Positions 54,409 to 62,637 of a stretch of DNA of 64,000 nucleotides are shown here, piece after piece. A model generated the notes under the pieces. It was given only the letters and a program-made list of their open reading frames with translations, was not told the origin of the DNA and did not search any database. How positions within the stretch are numbered: the first letter of the stretch is position 1; each line of letters starts with the position of its first letter. The stretch covers positions 124,001 to 188,000 of the forward strand of contig NZ_VMDU01000001.1 of assembly GCF_008271465.1 (NCBI RefSeq), written 5' to 3'. Origin of the DNA: Tabrizicola flagellatus (GTDB taxonomy: Bacteria; Pseudomonadota; Alphaproteobacteria; Rhodobacterales; Rhodobacteraceae). Position numbers and translations under genes: made by a program.

Positions 54409-56094
54409 TCAGTTCCCCAGGATCCCCGGCAGCCGCAGCCCGTGATCCTTCGCGCACTGGATCGCGGTCTCGTAGCCCGCATCCGCATGCCGCCACACGC
54501 CCGAGGCCGGGTCGTTCCACAGCACGCGCTCGAGCCGCCGCGCGGCCTCGGGCGTGCCGTCGGCCACGATCACCACGCCCGCGTGCTGGCTGAACCCCAT
54601 GCCGACGCCGCCGCCGTGATGCAGGCTGACCCAGGTCGCTCCGCTCGCGGTGTTCACCAGCGCGTTCAGGAGCGGCCAGTCGGAAACCGCATCCGAACCG
54701 TCCTTCATGCCTTCCGTCTCGCGGTTGGGCGAGGCGACCGAGCCACTGTCCAGATGGTCCCGCCCGATCACGATCGGGGCCTTGAGTTCCCCGGAGGCCA
54801 CCATCTCGTTGAACATCAGCCCCGCCCGGTGCCGGTCGCCGAGGCCGATCCAGCAGATCCGCGCCGGCAGACCCTGGAAGGCGATGCGCTCCCCCGCCAT
54901 CTCGAGCCAGCGGTGCAGATGCGCGTTGTCGGGGAACAGCCGCTTCATCGCCGCGTCGGTCTTGCGGATGTCCTCGGGGTCGCCTGACAGCGCGCACCAG
55001 CGGAACGGGCCGATCCCCTTGCAGAAGAGGGGGCGGATATAGGCCGGCACGAAACCGGGGAAGGCAAAGGCGTTCTCGAAGCCCTCGTCCTTGGCCACCT
55101 GGCGGATGTTGTTGCCGTAGTCGAGCGTCGGCACGCCCGCGTTCCAGAACCCCACCATCGCCTCGACATGGGCGCGCATCGAGTGCCGGGCGGCCTTCTC
55201 CACCGCCGCCGGGTCGGTCTCCTGCTTCGCGCGCCATTCGCCGACGGTCCAGCCCGCCGGGCAATAGCCGTGCAGCGGATCATGCGCCGAGGTCTGGTCG
55301 GTCACGATGTCGGGGCGCGGGCCGCCGGCCTTCATGCGGGCGAGGAGCTCGGGGAAGACCTCGGCGGCGTTGCCCAGAAGGCCCACGGACTTCGCCTCGC
55401 CCTTCGCCGTCCAACCGGCGATCATGGCCAGGGCCTCGTCCAGAGTATGAGCTTTCGCGTCCAGGTATCTGGTGCGGATGCGGAAATCGATCCGGGTCTC
55501 GTCGACCTCCACCGCCAGGCAGCAGGCTCCGGCCATGACCGCGGCGAGCGGCTGCGCGCCGCCCATGCCGCCAAGTCCGCCGGTGAGGATCCACTTCCCC
55601 CTGAGGTTCCCGCCGTAATGCTGCCGCCCGGCCTCGGCGAAGGTCTCATAGGTGCCCTGCACGATGCCTTGGGTGCCGATGTAGATCCAGGATCCGGCCG
55701 TCATCTGGCCGTACATCATCAGGCCCTTGCGGTCGAGTTCGTTGAAATGCGCCCAGGTGGCCCAGTGCGGCACAAGGTTCGAGTTGGCGATCAGCACGCG
55801 CGGGGCGTCGGTGTGGGTGCGGACGATGGCCACGGGCTTGCCGGACTGGACGACCAGGGTCTCGTCGGCCTCGAGATCCTTGAGGCTTGCCACGATCCGG
55901 TCGAAGTCGTCCCAGGTCCGCGCGGCGCGGCCGATGCCGCCGTAAACCACCAGTTCATGCGGGTTTTCGGCCACGTCCGGGTGCAGGTTGTTCATCAGCA
56001 TCCGCATCGCGGCCTCGGTCTGCCAGCTCTTGCAGGTCCTGTCCGGTCCGGTCGGGGGATAGACATCGCGGAGGTTGTGGCGCGGGTTCGTCAT
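54409..56094 (-). CDS. hutU: Urocanate hydratase
   Basis: This 561-residue NAD-dependent enzyme converts urocanate to imidazolonepropionate, the second step of histidine breakdown. Conserved features are [20 protein letters not shown], the NAD-binding [31 protein letters not shown] near residue 280, [20 protein letters not shown] and [17 protein letters not shown]. It is last in the minus-strand unit hutI-hutH-hutU, with 67 nt containing a hairpin between hutH and hutU. Confidence 0.97.
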   Translation of the reverse strand: MTNPRHNLRDVYPPTGPDRTCKSWQTEAAMRMLMNNLHPDVAENPHELVVYGGIGRAARTWDDFDRIVASLKDLEADETLVVQSGKPVAIVRTHTDAPRVLIANSNLVPHWATWAHFNELDRKGLMMYGQMTAGSWIYIGTQGIVQGTYETFAEAGRQHYGGNLRGKWILTGGLGGMGGAQPLAAVMAGACCLAVEVDETRIDFRIRTRYLDAKAHTLDEALAMIAGWTAKGEAKSVGLLGNAAEVFPELLARMKAGGPRPDIVTDQTSAHDPLHGYCPAGWTVGEWRAKQETDPAAVEKAARHSMRAHVEAMVGFWNAGVPTLDYGNNIRQVAKDEGFENAFAFPGFVPAYIRPLFCKGIGPFRWCALSGDPEDIRKTDAAMKRLFPDNAHLHRWLEMAGERIAFQGLPARICWIGLGDRHRAGLMFNEMVASGELKAPIVIGRDHLDSGSVASPNRETEGMKDGSDAVSDWPLLNALVNTASGATWVSLHHGGGVGMGFSQHAGVVIVADGTPEAARRLERVLWNDPASGVWRHADAGYETAIQCAKDHGLRLPGILGN

Positions 56095-56122
56095 GGGCTG
56101 GCTCCTGTGCGGGGTGGAGACC

Positions 56123-56144
56123 CCGGGGGCGCTTCGCCCCCCGG
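56123..56144 (-). terminator. GC-rich hairpin between hutH and hutU
   Basis: CCGGGGGCG-CTT-CGCCCCCCGG folds with about nine paired bases and one bulged C. It follows the gene-end element of hutH (56152-56176) on the sense strand. Because hutU lies downstream in the same direction, it may reduce rather than end transcription. Confidence 0.5.
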
Positions 56145-56151
56145 ACCCCCA

Positions 56152-56176
56152 GAGGATATTTTCAGACAGATGAAAG
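56152..56176 (-). repeat. Gene-end element, copy 3, overlapping the hutH stop codon
   Basis: On the minus strand CTTTCATCTGTCTGAAAATA then TCCTC matches copy 1 closely. The hutH stop TGA (56162-56164) lies inside it, so the element supplies the last residues of HutH (LSSV). The hairpin at 56123-56144 follows. Confidence 0.65.
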
Positions 56177-57703
56177 AAGATCGGGCATCGCGATACCCGT
56201 GGCCGTCGAGAGCGCGCCATCGGCCACGAGGGTCGCCGCGCGGCTGAGGTCGGGGGCAAGGTAGCGGTCGTCCTCGAGGGCATGGACATGGGTGCGCAGG
56301 GCGCGCAGGGCGGCCTGCAACGGGGCGGAGGTGCGCAAGGGCGCTCGGAACTCCACCCCTTGCGCGGCGCAGAGCGCCTCGACGCCGAGGATGACGTGAA
56401 GGTTCGCCGCCATCCTGCCCAGGCGGCGCGCGCCGTGGGCGGCCATCGAGACGTGATCCTCCTGGTTGGCGCTGGTCGGCGTCGAATCGATCACCGTGGG
56501 ATGGGCGAGGTGCTTGTTCTCGCTCATCAGCGCGGCGGTGGTGACCTCGGCGATCATCAGGCCGGAGTTCAGGCCGGGCTTCGGCGTCAGGAAGGCGGGC
56601 AGGTCGAAGCTGAGCGTCGGGTCCACCATCAGCGCCACGCGGCGCTGCGCAATGGCGCCGATCTCGGCGATGGCCATGGCGATCATGTCGGCGGCAAAGC
56701 CCACGGGTTCGGCGTGGAAATTGCCGCCCGAGACGATCTGGCCGTCCGACAGCACCAGCGGGTTGTCGGTGGCGGCATTGGCCTCGATCTCGAGCGTCCG
56801 GGCCGCCATGCGCAGCACGTCCATCGCGGCGCCCGTCACCTGCGGCTGGCAGCGGATGCAGTAGGGATCCTGCACGCGGCTGTCGCCTTCGCGGTGGCTT
56901 TCGCGGATCTCGCTGCCGGCAAGCAGCGCGCGCATCGTGGCCGCCGCCTCGATCTGGCCGGGATGGCCGCGCAGGGCGTGGATCTCGGGCTCCAGCGGCG
57001 CGGTAGATCCCATGATCGCATCGGTCGAGAGCGCCGAGATCACCAGCGCCTCGCGCGCGGCGGACCAGGCCTGGAACAGCCCCGCCAGCGCATAGGCGGT
57101 GGAGAACTGCGTGCCGTTGATGAGGGCAAGCCCTTCCTTCGCGCCCAGCGTGATCGGCGATAGTCCTTTCTGCGCAAGGGCTTCTGCGCCGGGCTTCACC
57201 TGGCCGTCCACCATCGCCTCGCCATGGCCGATCAGCACCGCCGTCATGTGCGCCAGGGGCGCGAGGTCGCCCGAGGCGCCGACCGAGCCCTGGTCGGGGA
57301 TGACCGGGGTCACGCCCTGTGCCAGCATGTCCTCGATCAGCGCCACGATTTCGGGACGCACGCCCGAGGCGCCGCGGCCGAGCGAGAGAAGTTTCAGCAC
57401 CATCATCAGCCGCGCCACGTCCTCGGCCATGGGCGCGCCCACGCCGCAGCAGTGGCTGAGGATCAGGTTTTTCTGAAGCGTGGCCGTATCTTCCGGCGCG
57501 ATCTTGATGCTGGCAAGCTTGCCGAAGCCTGTATTTACGCCATAGACCGCCGCATGGCCGGTCGCGGCGGCGGCGATGTGGCTTGCGGCGCGCGCGATCC
57601 CCGGACGCGCGCTGTCATGCAGGCGGGCGGGCAGGCGCTGCCTGTAGATACGTTCAAGCTGGGCAAGGCTGACCTGGCCGGGGATCAGGATTTCAGGCGT
57701 CAA
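56162..57703 (-). CDS. hutH: Histidine ammonia-lyase
   Basis: This 513-residue enzyme removes ammonia from histidine to give urocanate. The MIO cofactor forms from Ala-Ser-Gly in [33 protein letters not shown] near residue 50 and [20 protein letters not shown] near 410 are also conserved. I place the start at a TTG (57701-57703), [13 protein letters not shown], because GGAGG lies 6 nt upstream and it gives the usual family length. The start falls inside the end of hutI, an 11-nt overlap. Confidence 0.95.
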   Translation of the reverse strand: MTPEILIPGQVSLAQLERIYRQRLPARLHDSARPGIARAASHIAAAATGHAAVYGVNTGFGKLASIKIAPEDTATLQKNLILSHCCGVGAPMAEDVARLMMVLKLLSLGRGASGVRPEIVALIEDMLAQGVTPVIPDQGSVGASGDLAPLAHMTAVLIGHGEAMVDGQVKPGAEALAQKGLSPITLGAKEGLALINGTQFSTAYALAGLFQAWSAAREALVISALSTDAIMGSTAPLEPEIHALRGHPGQIEAAATMRALLAGSEIRESHREGDSRVQDPYCIRCQPQVTGAAMDVLRMAARTLEIEANAATDNPLVLSDGQIVSGGNFHAEPVGFAADMIAMAIAEIGAIAQRRVALMVDPTLSFDLPAFLTPKPGLNSGLMIAEVTTAALMSENKHLAHPTVIDSTPTSANQEDHVSMAAHGARRLGRMAANLHVILGVEALCAAQGVEFRAPLRTSAPLQAALRALRTHVHALEDDRYLAPDLSRAATLVADGALSTATGIAMPDLLSSV

Positions 57704-58886
57704 GACGGCCTCCGTATATACGTTGATGCAGCGCGGTGGCGCCGATGCGGTAGCTGAGTTCCGCCGGATGGTCGGCCTCCCAGAGCGCCAGATCGGCGCG
57801 CAGGCCCGGCGCGATCCGGCCCCGGTCGCCCAGCCCCAGCGCGCGGGCGGCATGGGCCGTCGTGCCAAGAAGCGCCTCTTCCGGCGTCAGGCGGAACAGG
57901 GTGCAGGCCATGTTCATCGCCAGCGTCAGCGAGGCCATGGGCGAGGAGCCGGGGTTCAGGTCGGTCGCCACCGCCATCGGGACCCCGGCGGCGCGCAGGG
58001 CGGCGATGGGGGGCAGCTGGCTTTCCCGCAAGGTGTAGAAGGCGCCCGGCAGGATCACCGCGACGCTGCCCGCCGCCGCCATCGCCGTGATCCCTTCGGA
58101 CGAGAGGTATTCCAGATGGTCCGCCGAAAGCGCCCCGTGCCCAGCGGCGAAGGCGGCGCCGCCGAGGTCGGATAGCTGCTCGGCGTGAAGCTTGACCGGA
58201 AGACCAAGCGCGCGGGCTTCGGTGAACAGCGGACGCAGCTCCTCGACGGAGAAGGCGATGGTCTCGCAGAAGGCGTCCACGGCGTCGATCAGCCCTTCGG
58301 CATGGGCAGCACGCAGCGAGGGCAGGGCGATGTTTTCGATATAACCCTTTGCATCGCCTTTGAATTCCGGCGGAACGGCATGGGCGGCCAGATGCGTCAC
58401 CCGCACCGCGACCGGACGATGCTGGCCGATGCGGCGGGCCACGCGCAGCATCTTCAGCTCGTCCTCGACGGTCAGCCCGTAGCCCGATTTCACCTCGACC
58501 GTCGTGGCTCCGCTGGCGATCAGCTGGTCGATCCGGGGCAGGGCCAGTGCAAGAAGGTCGTCCTCCGAGGTCGCGCGGGTGGCGGTGACGGTGGACAGGA
58601 TCCCGCCGCCGGCGCGCGCGATGTCCTCGTAGCTGGCGCCCTTCAGCCGCAGCTCGAATTCCACCGCGCGGTGACCGGCGAAAACCGCATGCGTGTGGCA
58701 GTCGATCAGGCCCGGCGTGACCAGGCGGCCGTCGCAGTCCTGCGCGGGTAGGGCGCGGAAGGCGGCGGGAAGGGCTGACATCGGCCCGGCCCAGGCGATG
58801 CGGTCGCCCTCCAGCGCCAGGGCGGCGTCGGGGATCAGGCCGTAGCCGTCATTCATCGTCGCTAGGGTGGCATGGGTCAGAAGCAT
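57693..58886 (-). CDS. hutI: Imidazolonepropionase
   Basis: This 397-residue amidohydrolase opens the imidazolone ring to N-formimidoyl-glutamate. Metal-binding motifs are [20 protein letters not shown] near residue 60, [20 protein letters not shown], and the later His and Asp in [11 protein letters not shown] and [20 protein letters not shown]. It is first in the minus-strand hut unit and shares a divergent promoter region with hutF. Confidence 0.96.
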   Translation of the reverse strand: MLLTHATLATMNDGYGLIPDAALALEGDRIAWAGPMSALPAAFRALPAQDCDGRLVTPGLIDCHTHAVFAGHRAVEFELRLKGASYEDIARAGGGILSTVTATRATSEDDLLALALPRIDQLIASGATTVEVKSGYGLTVEDELKMLRVARRIGQHRPVAVRVTHLAAHAVPPEFKGDAKGYIENIALPSLRAAHAEGLIDAVDAFCETIAFSVEELRPLFTEARALGLPVKLHAEQLSDLGGAAFAAGHGALSADHLEYLSSEGITAMAAAGSVAVILPGAFYTLRESQLPPIAALRAAGVPMAVATDLNPGSSPMASLTLAMNMACTLFRLTPEEALLGTTAHAARALGLGDRGRIAPGLRADLALWEADHPAELSYRIGATALHQRIYGGRLDA

Positions 58887-58890
58887 CGGC

Positions 58891-58942
58891 TTGCCTTGTG
58901 CGGGATGGATTGGCTAATATGTCTAGACATAATGCAAGTCAA
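58891..58942. promoter_or_regulatory. Divergent hutI/hutF promoters with a HutC-type operator
   Basis: For hutF (plus): TTGCCT (58891-58896), an 18-nt spacer and TAATAT (58915-58920). For hutI (minus): TTGACT (58942-58937), a 17-nt spacer and TATTAG (58919-58914). The two -10 elements overlap. The perfect palindrome TATGTCTAGACATA (58918-58931) touches both, so one bound dimer could shut both directions. HutC, encoded downstream of hutF, is the likely repressor, with urocanate as inducer by analogy. Confidence 0.75.
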
Positions 58943-58952
58943 GTGAGTCGCC

Positions 58953-60305
58953 ATGATCCTGCACGCCGCCTCTGCCCTGTTGCCCGACGGTTGGGCGCGC
59001 GATGTCCGCATCCGTGTGGAAGGGGGCCGCATCGCCGAGGTGACGGCTGGGGTGCCGGGCAACGGGACGGGGCAGGGGCATGGGCTGATCCTGCCCGCGC
59101 CGGTCAACCTCCATTCCCACACCTTCCAGCGCGCGATGGCCGGGCTGACCGAGGGGCGCACCGCCGGGCAGGACAGCTTCTGGACCTGGCGCGCGCTGAT
59201 GTATCGGTTCCTCGAGCAGCTTTCCCCCGAGGACGTGCAGGCCATCGCGGCGCAGGCCATGGTCGAGATGGCCGAGGCCGGATTTGCCGGTCTTGCCGAG
59301 TTCCACTACCTGCATCATCCGGTCGGCGGCGGAACCTATGCCGATCCGGCCGAGATGTCCGCCCGCATTGCCGAGGCGGCGCGGGAAACCGGGCTGGGCC
59401 TCACCCTTCTGCCGGTGATCTACGAACAGGGCGGGGTGGATGGCCGGGCGCTCTCGGGCGGGCAGCTGCGCTTCGGCTCCTCGCCCGAGGTCTTTGCGGC
59501 GGTGCTGGAGGGTGCGGGGCGGGCGCTCTCCGGCCTGCCCGACGCGGTGCTGGGCGTCGCGCCCCATTCGCTGCGCGCGGTCAGTCGGAACACGCTGGCC
59601 CGCGTGCCGGGGATGACGCGGGGCCCCATCCACATCCACATCGCCGAACAGGTGGCCGAGGTCGAGGAGGTGCGGGCCGCCTGGGGCGCGCGGCCGGTGG
59701 AATGGGCCTGCGCGAACCTGGCCCTCGATGCCCGCTGGTGCATGATCCATGCCACCCAGATGACGCCCTCCGAGACGGCTGCGCTGGCCCGCACGGGGGC
59801 GGTCGCGGGCCTCTGCCCGATCACCGAGGCGAACCTGGGCGACGGCATCTTCGACGGGCCGGGCTGGCTTGCGGCGGGCGGGGCCTTCGGGGTGGGCAGC
59901 GACAGCAACGTCCGCATCTCGCTGGCCGAGGAATTGCGGCTTCTGGAATATTCGCAAAGGCTTGGCCACAAGGCGCGGGTGGTGATGGCGGATGACCGCT
60001 CCACCGGGCGGCTTCTGTGGGACCAGGCCGCGCGGGGCGGCGCGCGGGCGGCGGGGCGGGGGCGCGGCGTGATCGCGGTGGGCGAATGGGCCGATCTGCT
60101 GGCCCTCGACACGAATGACTTGCGGCTTGAGGGGCTGACGGGCGACCGGCTCCTGGATGCGCTGATCTTCGCCGGGCGCGACGGGCTGGTCACGGACCTC
60201 TGGTCCGCCGGACGCCATATCGTACAGGGCGGGCGCCACATCGCCCGCGAGGCCGTGGCCCATCGCTTCCGCGCCACCATGCGCCGTCTCAGGGACGCGC
60301 TGTGA
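58953..60305 (+). CDS. hutF: Formimidoylglutamate deiminase
   Basis: This 450-residue amidohydrolase converts N-formimidoyl-glutamate to N-formylglutamate and ammonia. Metal ligands are in PAPVNLHSHTFQRAMAGLTE, IHIHIAEQVAEVEEV and GVGSDSNVRISLAEELRLLE. Its presence shows the five-step hut route, which needs the deformylase HutG; hutG is not in this window. Its stop overlaps the GTG start of hutC. Confidence 0.95.
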   Translation: MILHAASALLPDGWARDVRIRVEGGRIAEVTAGVPGNGTGQGHGLILPAPVNLHSHTFQRAMAGLTEGRTAGQDSFWTWRALMYRFLEQLSPEDVQAIAAQAMVEMAEAGFAGLAEFHYLHHPVGGGTYADPAEMSARIAEAARETGLGLTLLPVIYEQGGVDGRALSGGQLRFGSSPEVFAAVLEGAGRALSGLPDAVLGVAPHSLRAVSRNTLARVPGMTRGPIHIHIAEQVAEVEEVRAAWGARPVEWACANLALDARWCMIHATQMTPSETAALARTGAVAGLCPITEANLGDGIFDGPGWLAAGGAFGVGSDSNVRISLAEELRLLEYSQRLGHKARVVMADDRSTGRLLWDQAARGGARAAGRGRGVIAVGEWADLLALDTNDLRLEGLTGDRLLDALIFAGRDGLVTDLWSAGRHIVQGGRHIAREAVAHRFRATMRRLRDAL

Positions 60306-60988
60306 CGCTCGGCTGGGAGGAGATCCGCGCCGAGGTCCTGCGCCGCATCCGGGCGCGAGACTGGCCGCCGGGCGCGCTGATCCCGGGCGAGGAGGCGCTG
60401 GCCGAGGAATTCGGCGTCGCCCGCGCCACGGTGAACCGGGCGCTGACCGCGCTTGCCGAGGCCGGGGTGCTGGAGCGCCGCAAGCGCGCGGGAACCCGTG
60501 TCGCGGCGCTGCCCGTCCGCCGGGCGCGGCTGGAGATCCCGGTGATCCGGCTCGACGTGCTGGGCCGCGGTCTGACTTACGACTTCCGCCTGCTGGCCGA
60601 CCGGGAAGAGGCCGCGCCCGTCCCCGTCACCGCGCGGCTCGGCCTGCCCGAAGGCGCGCGGCTGCGCTATCTGGAGACGCTGCACCTTGCCGGGGGCCGC
60701 CCCTTCGTCTTGGAGACGCGCTGGCTGAACCCCGCCGTCCTGCCCGACCCTGCCCCCGATTTCGCGGCGGTCAGCGCCAACGAATGGCTCGTCACCCATG
60801 TGCCGCTGGTCTCGGGCGACATCGCCTTCACCGCCGAACCCGCCAGCTCGCGCGAGGCCGAGGTCATGGGCATCGCCCCCGGCACGGCGCTGCTGGTGGC
60901 GGAACGGACGACGCAGGGCACGCTCGGCCCGGTGACGCTGGCGCGGCTCGCGCATGCGCCGGGGCACCGGGTTACGATGACGTTCTGA
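60302..60988 (+). CDS. hutC: GntR/HutC family repressor of histidine utilisation
   Basis: This 228-residue regulator has an N-terminal winged helix (LIPGEEALAEEFGVARATVN RALTAL) and a C-terminal UTRA ligand domain (VPVTARLGLPEGARLRYLET; GDIAFTAEPASSREAEVMGI). UTRA proteins of this branch bind urocanate. The start is GTG at 60302, overlapping the hutF stop. It probably acts on the palindrome at 58918-58931, and so on its own operon. Confidence 0.92.
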   Translation: MTLGWEEIRAEVLRRIRARDWPPGALIPGEEALAEEFGVARATVNRALTALAEAGVLERRKRAGTRVAALPVRRARLEIPVIRLDVLGRGLTYDFRLLADREEAAPVPVTARLGLPEGARLRYLETLHLAGGRPFVLETRWLNPAVLPDPAPDFAAVSANEWLVTHVPLVSGDIAFTAEPASSREAEVMGIAPGTALLVAERTTQGTLGPVTLARLAHAPGHRVTMTF

Positions 60989-61011
60989 GGACTGCCGGTC
61001 CGAGACCCGGC

Positions 61012-62469
61012 CTAGGGGCTGGGCGCGGGGGCGGGTGGGGCCTCGCCTTCGGCAGGGGCTTCGGCTGCGGCCTCGGGGGGCGGCTCGGGCGGGGCGGTCA
61101 GGATGCCGTTCAGCCAGATCCCCTCGGCCACCTGGCCCGATTTGTAGGTCAGCTTGCCCTCGCCCTCGCGCTTGCCGTCCTTGAACATCCCCTCATAGAC
61201 ATCGCCCCCCGGATAAGTGGCGATACCGCGCCCCTCGATCCGGCCGGCGACCCACTGGCCGACATACTTGAACCCGTCGGTGGTGGAAAATTCGCCCTCG
61301 CCGTCGCGCAGGCCCGCCTTGAACGTGCCCTTGTAGAGACTGCCGTCGGGGTAGACCGCGGCACCCGTTCCCTCGCGCTGGCCGTCCACCCAGTCGCCCT
61401 CGTAACGATAGCCGTCGGGGTAGGTCATCACGCCGGTCCCGTGCGGCTTGGCGTTGCGGAAGGCGCCCTCGTAGATGCGGCCGTCCGGATAGGTCGCCCG
61501 GCCCTGGCCGGTGATGACGCCGGCCTGCCAGTCGCCCTGGTAGGTGGACCCGTCGGGATAGGTGATGGCGCCCTGGCCGTTCGGCTGGTCGGCCTTCATC
61601 GCGCCGATATAGACCGAGCCGTCCGGATAGGTGATCGACCCCGTCCCCTCCATCCGGCCCTCGACCCAGGTGCCCTCGTACTTGAACCCGTCCGGCGTGG
61701 TGAAGCTGCCCTGGCCGTGGCGGCGGTCGCGCTGCCACTGACCGAAATAGATGTCGCCGTTCTTGTGGGTGAGCTTGCCCTCGCCCTCGCGCAGGCCGTC
61801 CTTGAAGCTGCCCTCGTAGACGTCGCCATTCGGCTGGGTGAGGATGCCGCTGCCGTTGATCTGCCCGTCCGCCCAGGCGCCCTGGTAGACCAGCCCGTCC
61901 GGCATGGTCAGCTTGCCCTGGCCCGACCGCTGTCCCTTGACCAGCGTGCCCTCGTAGACCGTGCCGTCGGGATAGGTGATCCGGCCGCGGCCCTCCTTCA
62001 CCCCCATCACCCAGTCGCCCTCGTAGGTATAGCCCGAGGGATTGGTCAGCTTGCCCTTGCCGTTGTGGCTGCCCTTGACGAAGCTGCCTTCATAGACCGA
62101 GCCGTTGGCGTAGGTGGCCTTGCCCTCGCCGGTCATCTCGCCCTGGAACCAGTCGCCCTCGTAGGTGCGACCGTCCGGCGAGGTGATCTTGCCCTTGCCG
62201 TCGGGTTGGCCGTTCTCGAACGTGCCCTCATAGACCGAACCGTTGGCATAGCGCGCGGTACCCTGGCCGGTGATCTGGCCCTCGACCCACTGCCCGCTGT
62301 ATTCGAAGCCCGAGGGGAGGCGGTAGGTCCCGGTGCCGTGCTGACGTCCGTCCTTGAAGGTGCCCTCGTAGACCGACCCGTCATCGTACTGCTTGGTGAT
62401 CACCTCGCCGTCCTGGGCCTGCGCGGGCAAGGCAAGGGCGACAAGCAGGGCGGCAGGCAACAGGCGCAT
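61012..62469 (-). CDS. Periplasmic MORN-repeat protein (about 18 repeats)
   Basis: This 485-residue protein has a signal peptide (LLPAALLVALALPAQAQ) and about 18 consecutive 23-residue MORN repeats of the form VYEGxxxxGxxxGxGxxTYPDG, from residue 28 to about 450. A Pro/Glu/Ala tail (PPEPPPEAAAEAPAEGEAPP) follows. The repeat array should form a long extended beta sheet. Bacterial MORN proteins are poorly understood; membrane or envelope scaffolding is a guess. The repeat makes a visible 69-nt DNA period. A longer in-frame reading upstream was rejected because the signal peptide marks the start. Confidence 0.88.
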   Translation of the reverse strand: MRLLPAALLVALALPAQAQDGEVITKQYDDGSVYEGTFKDGRQHGTGTYRLPSGFEYSGQWVEGQITGQGTARYANGSVYEGTFENGQPDGKGKITSPDGRTYEGDWFQGEMTGEGKATYANGSVYEGSFVKGSHNGKGKLTNPSGYTYEGDWVMGVKEGRGRITYPDGTVYEGTLVKGQRSGQGKLTMPDGLVYQGAWADGQINGSGILTQPNGDVYEGSFKDGLREGEGKLTHKNGDIYFGQWQRDRRHGQGSFTTPDGFKYEGTWVEGRMEGTGSITYPDGSVYIGAMKADQPNGQGAITYPDGSTYQGDWQAGVITGQGRATYPDGRIYEGAFRNAKPHGTGVMTYPDGYRYEGDWVDGQREGTGAAVYPDGSLYKGTFKAGLRDGEGEFSTTDGFKYVGQWVAGRIEGRGIATYPGGDVYEGMFKDGKREGEGKLTYKSGQVAEGIWLNGILTAPPEPPPEAAAEAPAEGEAPPAPAPSP

Positions 62470-62637
62470 GGACGAATCCTCCGGGCGATGCGGCAAAGCG
62501 TAAGGGGGGGCATCCGGTGTGACAAGCGCGTGACGATCATCTCTCCGCCAGCGGACCCGCGGGTCGGAATTCACGCCCTTGCCACTTTCCCTTGTGGCCA
62601 GGTTTGGTAGAAAGGGATGATATTGTGGGGGGCGGCG

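Noticed and set aside
61100-62400. Regular 69-nt DNA period that looks like a tandem repeat or CRISPR-like array.
   Set aside because: The period equals 23 codons of MORN repeat, the repeats vary at third positions, and there are no spacers.
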